From: Nitratireductor alexandrii
GTDB taxonomy: Bacteria > Pseudomonadota > Alphaproteobacteria > Rhizobiales > Rhizobiaceae
Length of the DNA: 64,000 nucleotides
NCBI RefSeq assembly: GCF_004000215.1
Contig: NZ_RBVY01000001.1
Location: 434,001 to 498,000, forward strand
Direction: 5' to 3'
The notes under the pieces were generated by a model. That model did not search any database, was not told where the DNA came from, and worked only from the letters and a program-made list of their open reading frames with translations. This document shows, one piece after another, positions 8,934 through 17,425 of this stretch (its first letter is position 1; each line of letters starts with the position of its first letter). The position numbers and the translations under genes are program-made.

Positions 8934-9988
8934 CCCGGCCGATGTTGATTGACGCGACGCAGTACTGCAATTGGTCGCGCAGCATCTTCGAGGAGATGGT
9001 GGCCGGCGGTCTGTGCGGTGTCCAGGCCACGGTCGCCTATCACGAGAATTTTCGCGACACGGTCGACAATCTCGTTGCCTGGAACTGGCGGTTCCGCCGG
9101 CATGGCGACCTGATCCTGCCCGGGCGAACCGCCGACGACCTGGAGCGCGCGCGCCGGACCGGCCGAACGGCGATCTTTCTCGGCCTGCAGAATCCTTCGC
9201 CGATAGAGGCCGATATCGGGCTCGTGCGGGTCCTGCACGATCTAGGTATCCGCTTCATGCAGCTCAGCTACAACAACCAGTCGCTTTTGTGCGCCGGGTG
9301 GACGGAGCCCGAGGATGCCGGTCTCACCAATATGGGAAAGCAGGTCGTCGAGGAGATGAACCGGCTGGGTATGGTTGTGGACATGTCCCACTCCGGCGAG
9401 CGCTCGACGCTGGAAGCCATCGATCTGTCGCGCCGCCCGGTCGCGGTCACGCACGCCAATCCCAGTTCGTGGCATGCCACGGCGCGCAACAAGTCCGACC
9501 ATGTCCTGAAACAGCTCGCGGCGCGGAGGGGCATGGTTGGTCTGTCGCTCTATCCGGTTCATCTGGCGCAGGGCTCGGCAACCACGATCGAGGATTTTTG
9601 CGACATGGCCGCACGGCTATCAGACCTGATCGGCCCCGAACATATCGGCATCGGCTCGGATCTATGCCGCGGGCAGCCTGGCAGTGTGCTCCAATGGATG
9701 CGCGAGGGCCGTTGGCGGCCGCCGCTCGCAACCGAGCGCGAGGCGTTCGAGTTCCCGCCTCAGCCAGCCTTTTTCCGTTCTAGCCTGGATTTTGCGGGTC
9801 TTGGCGACGGGCTGCGGGCGGCCGGTTTCGCTGCCGCCGAGGTCGCGGGAATTCTTGGCGACAACTGGCACCGGTTCATGCGTGCGGCGTTTGAGCCCGG
9901 CAAGGACGCGCCACCAGATGCCGCGCATGATGCGCAAGTCGGGACGAGCAGGGCCTTTGACCTCGCGACCGACATGCCGGCCACATGA
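8930..9988 (+). CDS. M19 membrane-dipeptidase-like protein with altered metal site (paralogue 1)
   Basis: A 352-residue TIM-barrel protein of the peptidase M19 (renal dipeptidase) family, starting inside the stop of the preceding dehydrogenase gene. The fold is recognised from GIRFMQLSYNNQSLL, DMSHSGERS and VTHANP. Canonical M19 enzymes bind two zincs with an HxD near the N-terminus, a bridging Glu and two later His. Here the N-terminal segment reads IDATQYCNW (no HxD), and the bridging Glu position is Gln (Q87 in GLQNPSP). H154, H175 and the D244 in GIGSD remain. It is thus unlikely to be an ordinary dipeptidase. A paralogue is at 17426-18409, and both sit near a phytoene-desaturase-like gene. 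From memory, relatives occur beside dimethylglycine/choline catabolic genes in pseudomonads. Its reaction is unknown. Confidence 0.82.
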   Translation: MTRPMLIDATQYCNWSRSIFEEMVAGGLCGVQATVAYHENFRDTVDNLVAWNWRFRRHGDLILPGRTADDLERARRTGRTAIFLGLQNPSPIEADIGLVRVLHDLGIRFMQLSYNNQSLLCAGWTEPEDAGLTNMGKQVVEEMNRLGMVVDMSHSGERSTLEAIDLSRRPVAVTHANPSSWHATARNKSDHVLKQLAARRGMVGLSLYPVHLAQGSATTIEDFCDMAARLSDLIGPEHIGIGSDLCRGQPGSVLQWMREGRWRPPLATEREAFEFPPQPAFFRSSLDFAGLGDGLRAAGFAAAEVAGILGDNWHRFMRAAFEPGKDAPPDAAHDAQVGTSRAFDLATDMPAT

Positions 9989-10081
9989 CCGCGCAAGCAT
10001 CACACGCAAGCCGGGCCGTAATCCGGAAGCGATCATGGTTTGTTGCTGGAAGTGAATGAGAAAGCAAAGGGAGGAGACATC

Positions 10082-11083
10082 ATGACAAACAGACTTGACC
10101 GACGGGCCGTCCTGAAGGGGCTGGCATCCGTTCCGCTGGCCGCCGGCCTTGGCATGCCGGCACTTGCCCAAAGCCCGGAGAAGGTGAAGTTTCTTCTCGA
10201 TTGGACCTGGTGGCCGCCGCAGATTCCGTTGCTTGTAGCCCATGACAAGGGCTTTTTCGGCAAGGCAGGTCTGGACGTGGAGATGCGACAGGGCGCGGGT
10301 TCGGGAACGACCTGCCAGGTCGTCGGCCAGGGTAGCTATGACATCGGCCACGTGAACCAGACGACCGCCGCCCAGTCCATCGCCAAGGGCATCCCGATCA
10401 AAAGCGTTGCCACGATCGCCAACAAGGGAGCCTCCGCCCTCGTGTTCAAAAAGGGTACGATAGGCGGCGTCAAGGATCTCCTCGGCAAGCGCATCGGTAC
10501 GACCGCCGGCGGATCGGATGCGCAGATACTGCCCGCCTTCTTCACCAAGAACGGTATCGAGGATACGCAGGTGACGCTGGTCAACCTGCCGGGTGATGCC
10601 AAGCTGGGGGCTCTGCTGTCCGACCAGATCGATGTCGTCAGCGGCGACGGCTACTATTATATCGCGCTTGCTGCGGAAAAGGGCGTCGAGCTGGAGCAAT
10701 TGCTTTTCGGCGATTTCGAAGCCAACACGATCGGCTATGGCTTGATCTCCAACACGAGCTTCATCGACGCTCATCCCGAGCGCATCAGCCGTTTCGTCGC
10801 TGCCTGTCTCGAAGGATATCATTATGTCGACGCAAACATGGACGAGGCAATCGCCATCTACCGACGGATTTCCGGCACCGCACAGACGGACGAGACGGTG
10901 CACGAGATTCTCAAGGGCTTCCTGGACCTGATCAAATCCGGTGTGACCGACGGCAAGCCCTATAGCGGCGTCAACGACCCGCAGGTTTGGGGCGGTACGC
11001 TGGAGATTTTGACGGCCTATGGCGGGCTGATCTCCGACAAGGATCAGTCCGAGTACTGGACGAACGCGTTTGTGCCGTCCTGA
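10082..11083 (+). CDS. ABC importer substrate-binding protein (NMT1/SsuA/TauA type)
   Basis: A 333-residue exported binding protein. The ATG at 10082 follows GGGAGGAG. The N-terminus NRLDRRAVLKGL followed by a hydrophobic stretch to PALAQ (residue 29) looks like a twin-arginine signal peptide. The mature protein starts KVKFLLDWTWWPPQIPLLVA and has GTTCQVVGQGSYDIGHVNQ, the pattern of NMT1/THI5-like binding proteins that serve importers for pyrimidine precursors, sulfonates or small aromatic acids. It is followed by its ATPase and permease, so 10.1-12.9 kb encodes a complete importer. The ligand is presumably the growth substrate of the surrounding pathway. Confidence 0.9.
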   Translation: MTNRLDRRAVLKGLASVPLAAGLGMPALAQSPEKVKFLLDWTWWPPQIPLLVAHDKGFFGKAGLDVEMRQGAGSGTTCQVVGQGSYDIGHVNQTTAAQSIAKGIPIKSVATIANKGASALVFKKGTIGGVKDLLGKRIGTTAGGSDAQILPAFFTKNGIEDTQVTLVNLPGDAKLGALLSDQIDVVSGDGYYYIALAAEKGVELEQLLFGDFEANTIGYGLISNTSFIDAHPERISRFVAACLEGYHYVDANMDEAIAIYRRISGTAQTDETVHEILKGFLDLIKSGVTDGKPYSGVNDPQVWGGTLEILTAYGGLISDKDQSEYWTNAFVPS

Positions 11084-11217
11084 GCTCGGCCGGGGACATC
11101 CCATGGCACCGCGCCAAGCCGGCATGGGGCGTCCCTACCTCATCCAATTGAAAGAACATCGGATCGGTCCGCTCGCCGCCTGTCGTCTCTTCTTTCGATG
11201 CTCCAGGAGAATGCTAC

Positions 11218-12051
11218 GTGCAGCTTGCCACCATCATCAAGGCGCAGGACACTCTAGGCCCAATGTCAGCTAAGCGATCAAACGCCCCGACGCTTCTCGA
11301 TTGCGAGCGCGTGTCCAAGATCTACCACGGTCGTCAGGGACCTGTGATCGCGCTGGAGGAAATCGACTTGACGGTGCCGCGCGGCGAGTTCCTGTCGGTG
11401 GTCGGTCCAAGTGGCTGCGGCAAGACGACCCTACTCAACCTGGTTGCCGGCCTGGAGCGCGTCACCGGCGGGAGGCTGAGCGTATCCGGCGAGGTCCTGA
11501 ATGCACCGCTCACCGATGTCGGCATCGTCTTCCAAGACGCCACGTTGATGGATTGGCGCACCGTGCTCGACAACGTCATGCTGCAGGTCGAAGTGCGACG
11601 GCTGCCGGTTGAACCCTATCGCGCGCGTGCCTTGGATTTGCTTTCCAATCTGGGGCTGGAGGGGTTCCTGGATGCCTATCCCAGCCAGCTTTCCGGCGGC
11701 ATGAAGCAGCGTGTGAGCATTGCGCGCGCGCTCGTGCACAAACCCAGCCTGCTGTTGATGGATGAGCCCTTCAGCGCTCTCGATGCGTTGACTCGCGACA
11801 AACTCAACGTGGACATGCAGGCGCTGTGTCTGGCCGAAGAGACGACGACGCTGTTTATTACCCACAGCATCACGGATGCCGCCTTCCTCGGCGACCGGGT
11901 GGTGGTGATGACGCCACGGCCGGGGCGGATCGCCGAGATAATCGACATCGACCTGCCCCGTCCCCGGCCGCTTGCGTTGCGCGAGACGCCGCAATTCGGC
12001 GAATACACCGGCCGTATCCGAACGATTTTCGAAAGCGCGGGGGTTCTTTGA
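11218..12051 (+). CDS. ABC importer ATPase (SsuB/TauB type)
   Basis: A 277-residue nucleotide-binding subunit. The Walker A is GPSGCGKTT, the Q-loop is [10 protein letters not shown], the signature is LSGGMKQR, Walker B is LLLMDEP and the H-loop is THSITDA, all intact. I chose the GTG at 11218 because AGGAGA lies seven bases upstream; an ATG at 11263 in the same frame is an alternative. The stop is one base before the permease start. It pairs with the binding protein at 10082 and the permease at 12053. The MDW after the Q-loop is characteristic of the nitrate/taurine/sulfonate ATPase subfamily. Confidence 0.92.
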   Translation: MQLATIIKAQDTLGPMSAKRSNAPTLLDCERVSKIYHGRQGPVIALEEIDLTVPRGEFLSVVGPSGCGKTTLLNLVAGLERVTGGRLSVSGEVLNAPLTDVGIVFQDATLMDWRTVLDNVMLQVEVRRLPVEPYRARALDLLSNLGLEGFLDAYPSQLSGGMKQRVSIARALVHKPSLLLMDEPFSALDALTRDKLNVDMQALCLAEETTTLFITHSITDAAFLGDRVVVMTPRPGRIAEIIDIDLPRPRPLALRETPQFGEYTGRIRTIFESAGVL

Positions 12052-12052
12052 T

Positions 12053-12898
12053 ATGGGACAAGCTCTTCAGCGAAACGACGGTGCCGGTGCACCTGCGAAG
12101 GCGCGTGGCACGCGGCGTCGGGCGCGATTGTCTGAGCGTGTGGGCGATATCGCCTATCCGGTTGGCACCATCGTGGCCATACTCGTTATTTGGGAAATCG
12201 CCTGCCGGCAATTCGATATCCCCGCCTATCTGCTGCCGCCGCCGAGCAGCGTGCTGGCGACCATCGTTGCGCGCTACGATCTACTGGCCATGCACACGCT
12301 CGTCACGACGGGGGAGATCCTTGTCGGGTTTCTACTCAGCATCGTGGTCGGGGTGGTTCTGGCGCTGCTCATCACCAGTTTCCGGCCGGTGGAGCGCGCG
12401 ATCTACCCGCTGCTGGTGATTTCGCAGGCTGTGCCGAAAGTGGCCATCGCGCCGCTCTTCATCGTCTGGCTCGGTTTCGGCTGGGAGCCGAAGGTCTTGG
12501 TGGCGGTGCTCATCGCCTTTTTCCCGATCGTCGTCGATCTTGTCGCCGGCATCCGCTCGGTACCGTCCTCGATGCGCAAGCTCGCTCTCTCGATGGGCGC
12601 CAATGCCTATGTCACGCTTTACAAGTTTCTTATTCCGCATGCGCTGCCGCATCTCTTCGCAGGGCTCAAGGTGGGTGTTACCCTTGCCGTGTCGGGCGCG
12701 ATCATCGGCGAGTTCGTTGGCGCGGATCGCGGGCTTGGCTATCTGCTGCTGTTCGCCAACGGCCAGATGGACACGAACCTTCTGTTCGCCGCCATCGTCG
12801 TCCTCTCGGTGATCGGCGTCGTGCTCTTCTATCTTCTGCTGTTGATCGAGGCCTGGCTGCTGCCGTGGCATCAGACGCAGCAATCCCCCGAGAACTGA
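12053..12898 (+). CDS. ABC importer permease (SsuC/TauC type)
   Basis: A 281-residue inner-membrane protein with about six helices. It contains the BPD_transp_1 coupling motif region GIRSVPSSMRKLALSMGA, whose EAA-loop contacts the ATPase. The first 35 residues are polar and basic (ALQRNDGAGAPAKARGT) before TM1, a cytoplasmic extension often seen in this subfamily. One homodimeric permease per transporter is usual. The start is the ATG two bases after the ATPase stop; in-frame codons upstream lie inside the ATPase gene. Confidence 0.92.
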   Translation: MGQALQRNDGAGAPAKARGTRRRARLSERVGDIAYPVGTIVAILVIWEIACRQFDIPAYLLPPPSSVLATIVARYDLLAMHTLVTTGEILVGFLLSIVVGVVLALLITSFRPVERAIYPLLVISQAVPKVAIAPLFIVWLGFGWEPKVLVAVLIAFFPIVVDLVAGIRSVPSSMRKLALSMGANAYVTLYKFLIPHALPHLFAGLKVGVTLAVSGAIIGEFVGADRGLGYLLLFANGQMDTNLLFAAIVVLSVIGVVLFYLLLLIEAWLLPWHQTQQSPEN

Positions 12899-12928
12899 CA
12901 TTTCTGGGCGCATCGGACTCTGAAACGC

Positions 12929-14563
12929 ATGGCTTCCGTTCCTTCCGCCGCTTCGTCGCGCAATCGCTTCGACGCCATCGTCGTCGGCGCCGGTCACAAC
13001 GGCCTCGTGGCCGCCGCCTATCTCGCCAGAGGCGGTCTCAAGGTGGCCCTTCTCGAATCCAGGCCGATTCTCGGCGGCCCGGTGGGCACGTACGAATTCC
13101 TGCCTGGATATCGCGCAGCCTTCACGAATTCGCCAGGCTCGCTGGAGCAGAAGGTGGTGCGCGATCTCGATCTCGCCGCCCACGGCTTGCGTTTCATACG
13201 CCCCGACCCGACGCTGGTGCATCGCTGCGACGATCGTGTCTTCATCGGCTGGCGCGACCGCGCCCGGGTGGCGGCGCAACTCGACGCCTGCGCACCCGGA
13301 GAGGCGGCACGCTATTCCACGCTGCTCAGCGATCTCGAGGCGCTGGCCCAGGCACTCGGCATCTCGCTCTATGCGCCCGCCCGCGACCTCGAGGCGGCCC
13401 GTGCCCGCCTTTCCCGCACACAGGCGGAACTCTTCGACCAGGTCTTTTACGGCAGCCTGCGCGACCTTCTCGATGCGCGGTTGCGCTCGGTCGAGGCCAA
13501 GACGCTGCTCGGCATGGTGGGGCTCAATGTCGGCTTCGCGCTTCCGTCCACGACCGGCACAGCGGCCGGGCTGATGCTGCGGCCGATCGCGCTCGCCTCC
13601 AGCCCGCCGTCTGGCGCGGACGATCCGCGCGGATCGGCGCTCAGAGGCTCCACCGGCCTTCCCGTCGGCGGCATGGGCGCGTTGGTCGACGCTCTCGAAA
13701 GCGCTTGCCTGGCCCATGGCGTTGAAATCCGCCGCAATACGCGTATCGCGTCGATCCTTCACGACGAGGAGGGCGTGAGTGGAGTGGTCGGCGCGGATGG
13801 CGAAACCTTCCATGCCCGAACGGTCGTCTCCGCGATCAATCCGCGCGCCGCTTTCCGCCTGCTGGGTCCGGGCGGCGTGCCGGATGAGATGCGCGTCCAA
13901 GTCGAGGCCTCGCCACTGCAAGGCTCGGCCTTCAAGCTGGTGCTCGCGCTCGACGGGGTGCCGGACTATGCCGGCCTGCCGGAGGGATTGGCGAACGAGG
14001 AGGCGGCCAGAACGCAGTTTCGGATCGCCGGCTCGCTCGATCATATCGAATCGGTCATCCGCACCGCCAAAGCCGGCCTGTTGCCCGAGCGGCCGCTGAT
14101 TTGGGGTCTGATCCCCAGCCTGACCTCGCCGGAACTGGCGCCGCGCGGCCGTCACCTTTTGAGCGCGAATGTCTGGCACGTGCCCTATGCGCTCGCCGAC
14201 GGGCGCAATTGGTCGCAGGCGCGCGAGCGATTTGTTGAAAGCTGCATCGACACGCTCGGCGAACTGATGCCGGATCTGCGCAGCCGCATCGTCGGCGTCA
14301 AGGCGATGACACCGGTGGAACTGGAGCGCGAACTCGACCTGGAACGCTCGCATATCACCCATGGCGACATGTTTACCGAACGCCTGTTCGGTCCCCGCCC
14401 GCATCCCATGGCCGACGATTATCGCACGCCGCTTGGCGGTTTCTACCTGACGGGTTCGGGAACCTGGCCCGGTGGCTATGTGACCGGCGTTCCGGGCTTC
14501 AACACGAGCCGGATGATTCTTGCCGACCTCAAGGCCAAGCCTCGCATGCGGCGCGCGGTCTAG
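12929..14563 (+). CDS. Phytoene-desaturase/PYROXD2-like FAD oxidoreductase (paralogue 1)
   Basis: A 544-residue flavoprotein. The dinucleotide-binding motif VVGAGHNGLVAA (G20, G22, G25) is followed by an ESRPILGG segment that binds the FAD ribose. The C-terminal FAD motif is LGGFYLTGSGTWPGGYVTGVPG, typical of the phytoene dehydrogenase-like branch. Carotenoid genes are absent, so the annotation name is structural only; the real substrate is unknown. It closes the operon starting at 7485, 30 bases after the permease. The paralogue at 18461-20104 also accompanies an M19-like gene, so the two families probably act on the same molecule. Confidence 0.85.
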   Translation: MASVPSAASSRNRFDAIVVGAGHNGLVAAAYLARGGLKVALLESRPILGGPVGTYEFLPGYRAAFTNSPGSLEQKVVRDLDLAAHGLRFIRPDPTLVHRCDDRVFIGWRDRARVAAQLDACAPGEAARYSTLLSDLEALAQALGISLYAPARDLEAARARLSRTQAELFDQVFYGSLRDLLDARLRSVEAKTLLGMVGLNVGFALPSTTGTAAGLMLRPIALASSPPSGADDPRGSALRGSTGLPVGGMGALVDALESACLAHGVEIRRNTRIASILHDEEGVSGVVGADGETFHARTVVSAINPRAAFRLLGPGGVPDEMRVQVEASPLQGSAFKLVLALDGVPDYAGLPEGLANEEAARTQFRIAGSLDHIESVIRTAKAGLLPERPLIWGLIPSLTSPELAPRGRHLLSANVWHVPYALADGRNWSQARERFVESCIDTLGELMPDLRSRIVGVKAMTPVELERELDLERSHITHGDMFTERLFGPRPHPMADDYRTPLGGFYLTGSGTWPGGYVTGVPGFNTSRMILADLKAKPRMRRAV

Positions 14564-14602
14564 TTTCTCGCGCGTCTGCGAGCACCTTCAAGGAGACAGT
14601 CG

Positions 14603-14905
14603 ATGGTAGCCTATGTTGTCAACCAGTTCGCGATTCTGGATGCGGACCGCTACAAGGATTATCAAAAGATCGGAGCCCCCTCGATCGCGCAATATGGCGG
14701 TCGCGTGCTCGCCGCCGGCACGGACGTGACCGATTTCGAGGGGGTCACCTTCGCCGAAGGTCCCCCGCCGCGCGTCATCATCCTGGAGTTCGACACGCTG
14801 GAGGCCGCGCAGCGCTGGTACGAATCGGACGAGTACCAGGCGGCCAAGCGCATCCGCGAGACGTGCGCCATGGGCCGCGTCTTCATCGTCGACGGTACGG
14901 CATAG
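14603..14905 (+). CDS. DUF1330 protein
   Basis: A 100-residue ferredoxin-like-fold protein of the DUF1330 family, recognised from VNQFAILDADRYKDY at the start and the ending LEFDTLEAAQRWYESDEYQ then RVFIVDG. These dimeric alpha-beta-barrel proteins resemble EthD/ABM proteins, and some may act as isomerases or monooxygenase-like enzymes; no general function is established. An AGGAGA ribosome site precedes the ATG. It is the last gene of the 7.5-14.9 kb operon, so it likely processes a pathway intermediate. Confidence 0.88.
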   Translation: MVAYVVNQFAILDADRYKDYQKIGAPSIAQYGGRVLAAGTDVTDFEGVTFAEGPPPRVIILEFDTLEAAQRWYESDEYQAAKRIRETCAMGRVFIVDGTA

Positions 14906-15894
14906 CCAAGGCTCGACCGCGAGTTGCCAAAGCCGTGCTCTCGATCTGCGCTGATCCGGTGATCTGTCAGCGTAACACGATCGGGAGCACGGCGAGACGC
15001 TGCTGGTTGTTTTACAGCGGCACCCAGCGTCTCAAGGGCCATATGAAACGATCTCTCATCACAAACCGACGAGGCGTGTGTCTTCCCGACCGCCATCGGT
15101 TTACGTCCTCAGGGAGTGGACGACGCCCAAGCGAGGGCAGCATTTGCTCTGTTGCCCATGGCTGCCGGCCATGACAATCAATGGCACCATGGCAAAAAGG
15201 CGTTCGTTCGGATCCGGATACTGATCTTGTATCACCGCGCGATTTGACTCTCGGACGACAGGTGGGTGCGGCTCCGAGCGAAGCGCAGCCCAATAGACGC
15301 GCATCTGAACCGTAAACCCCACGGCCGCGAACTGGCTGCGCCGTTGCGCACTGTTTTTCCGCCTTAGCGACGACCGACCGAGGGCGAGGGCCGGGACGGT
15401 CCAGCCGGTATCGAGACACCAGACCGCCGCGATTGGAGTGCGCGGCCGGGTTCGCGATCGTTGCAAATCGCTACCCCGTCCTTGGACGAACAGTCTCCAT
15501 CCCAACGACATCCGGAGCTGCGACCGGCAGGCCTGCGTCCTGCTCCAGCAGTAGGTGCCGCGTCGACCTTCCAGTTGACGACGAAGCGAGCACGCGCAAC
15601 TGTGGGCCCGAGTTGCGCGCGTTTTTTGCGTCGCAGCAGCCACACGAAGCAAGCGACGCACGGCTCGCCGCCGGCGATCTTCATGGCGGGGCTGGCATCC
15701 TGCCAATACAATATGATGGCAGGATACGGGGTTTTGGGATTTGCCGAGTAGAGAAAAGCTAGAAATCTGAGTGTACCTGTCGGGGCTGTGGGCTGATTTC
15801 CTTCTTTTTCAGGTGAGCAAGGGAGGCTAGAGGAAGGAAATGGATTCCTTACGACGCCTGAATTTGAATACTGGATAATGGAAAATGACACTTT
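14906..15894. other. Gene-poor 1-kb interval before the LacI gene
   Basis: No convincing gene is seen. Several open frames exist on both strands (for example minus 15101-15706 and 15364-15924), but they lack a ribosome site, domain or plausible composition. The right half (about 15720-15890) is distinctly more AT-rich than the flanks. It may hold decayed sequence from an insertion and the promoter of the LacI gene. Confidence 0.5.
15697..15725. repeat. 9-bp perfect inverted repeat in the gene-poor interval
   Basis: ATCCTGCCA (15697-15705) and TGGCAGGAT (15717-15725) are perfect complements separated by 11 AT-rich bases. It could fold as a hairpin or serve as a dyad binding site. There is no U-run, so it is a poor terminator. 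Confidence 0.55.
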
Positions 15895-16902
15895 ATGCCA
15901 ACATTGCATGACGTTGCGAGGCATGCGGGGGTGTCGATTGCGACGGTGTCGCGCGTGCTTCGCAATCTGCCGTCTGTCACGCCTGAAACCCGTGAGCGGG
16001 TTCTGCTATCTGTCGATGCGCTTGGCTATGCTCCCAACCCGATCGGTCAGGCGCTGCGAGCGGGCCATATCAATGCCGTGGCATTGCTTGTAGGTGACAT
16101 AGGGCAGGGCTGGTACGCCTCGCTGACACGCGACATGCAGGTGTTGCTGGAGAGGGAGGGCATGGATTTGGTGCTCTTCAACCTCGGTCGCAGCGAAAGC
16201 AGGTTGAACGAGGTCGTTGAGCGGGTCATTTCGCTCAGGTTGCGCGCGGTGGCGCTCGCGACCAGCGACCAGATCCCCAGCGCTACGATTGCCCGGATAT
16301 GGCGGCGGCTTGCGGAGGCCGGAATCGTGTTCATTGCGATCGGTCACCGTGTCGACGGGCTGGGCATGCCGAGTATCGTCTACGACGACGAGGAGGCTGG
16401 CGCGCGTGCAGTATCTCACTTGGCACAACGCGGTTTCGCGCCGATCGCCTATATGGGGCGCATCGAAAAGTCGATGACGGGGCAGGTAAGGTTTGCCGGT
16501 TATCTCAGAGGGCTCATCCAGAACGGGCTTGAGCGCGATCCGAGCCTTGAGTGGAGCCAGACGGACTCCTTCCGCTTTACCGCCGGCTACAATACGATGC
16601 TTGATGTCAGGCGACGCGGCGTGAATTTCCGATCACTTATTGCCAGCAGCGACGAACTCGCCCTCGGAGCGATGGCTGCGGCGCTGGATCTGAAACTGCG
16701 CGTCCCCGAGGATGTTGCGATCATTGGCTTCAGCGGCCTGGAATGGGCAGGGTACGTACGGCCGGCCCTGACCACTCTCGACGCCGATACCGCGGCTATC
16801 GCCGAGCAGTTTTCCATTGGCCTCAAAAGTGCCCTTGCGGGATCGAGTGACTCGATTTCGGCAGTGATCCCGCGACGCCTGGTGTTGCGGGACTCGGCCT
16901 AG
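15895..16902 (+). CDS. LacI-family transcriptional regulator
   Basis: A 335-residue repressor-type regulator. The N-terminal HTH starts at residue 2 (HDVARHAGVSIATVSRVL) and the hinge helix region NPIGQALRAG follows at about 50-58; the rest is a periplasmic-binding-protein-like sensor domain. The ATG at 15895 has no strong ribosome site, but the HTH begins immediately, which fixes the start. LacI proteins bind dyads centred on CG. Two such sites with the same 16-base core lie in front of the M19-like operon (17257) and of the binding-protein gene (24634), so it probably controls both. The effector is likely the substrate of that pathway rather than a common sugar. Base composition looks lower in GC than the neighbours, which could reflect transfer. 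Confidence 0.92.
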   Translation: MPTLHDVARHAGVSIATVSRVLRNLPSVTPETRERVLLSVDALGYAPNPIGQALRAGHINAVALLVGDIGQGWYASLTRDMQVLLEREGMDLVLFNLGRSESRLNEVVERVISLRLRAVALATSDQIPSATIARIWRRLAEAGIVFIAIGHRVDGLGMPSIVYDDEEAGARAVSHLAQRGFAPIAYMGRIEKSMTGQVRFAGYLRGLIQNGLERDPSLEWSQTDSFRFTAGYNTMLDVRRRGVNFRSLIASSDELALGAMAAALDLKLRVPEDVAIIGFSGLEWAGYVRPALTTLDADTAAIAEQFSIGLKSALAGSSDSISAVIPRRLVLRDSA

Positions 16903-17256
16903 ATCGAAGCCCGCCAGGTTGCTTAACATCACGTGACCTTGCTGGCAGATTGTACGCCAGAGGCGCGGGTTTTTGCAGTTGTCGACGCTCAAGCCTGGAT
17001 GCGCCTATCTGCCCGCACGTCTAATCGTATTCGAGACGCGGCGCTGAGGTCAGGAGCGCATTGCGTTAAGGGCGAATAGGCGCAAGGTCGGCTCGCTCTC
17101 CAATTCCTAGCCAGCGCCTTTGTCACGGCGAACGTTGCGGCTGTTGACGGAGCTTCCTTCCTTTGGTTCGGCGGCATTTTCCGCTTGGCTTTTGCCGCCG
17201 TCCACCGCTGTGGTCGCCTGCTGACCCACAGCTCGAGTTCGTGCATAAATATCAAA
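16903..17256. other. Non-coding interval upstream of the second M19-like operon
   Basis: About 350 bases follow the LacI gene before the operator. A minus-strand open frame (16989-17255) has no domain or ribosome site and I do not call it. I see no other element until the AT-rich operator region. Confidence 0.4.
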
Positions 17257-17296
17257 ATGAAAACGTTGACATTAAGAAAATAACGTTTACAAATTT
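17257..17296 (+). promoter_or_regulatory. LacI-type operator overlapping a promoter, copy 1
   Basis: ATGAAAACGTTGACAT (17257-17272) is a dyad centred on CG, as LacI-family sites are, with 6 of 8 half-site positions symmetric. A second element CGTTTACA (17284-17291) lies two helical turns away (CG to CG 20 bp). TTGACA (17266-17271) inside the first dyad could be a -35 box, with TACAAA 16 bp downstream as a weak -10. The identical 16-mer and CGTTTACA recur at 24634-24669. The M19-like gene starts 130 bases downstream. Confidence 0.7.
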
Positions 17297-17425
17297 GAAA
17301 AATAAGATTTGCAGTTCGGGTTGGATGCTGGGTCTGTGCCGGTTTCGGAGGCGATTCTCCGGGTGACGAAGGCCGACATTCAACCCTTGGTCCATTTCCA
17401 GGAAGCAGAGAATCGGAGATCGAGA

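Noticed and set aside
12929-14563. Carotenoid biosynthesis suggested by phytoene-desaturase-like annotation
   Set aside because: No phytoene synthase or other carotenoid gene is nearby; the family includes many oxidoreductases of other substrates.
15101-15924. Minus-strand open frames in the gene-poor interval
   Set aside because: No ribosome site, domain or coherent composition; both overlap each other and no other evidence supports either.
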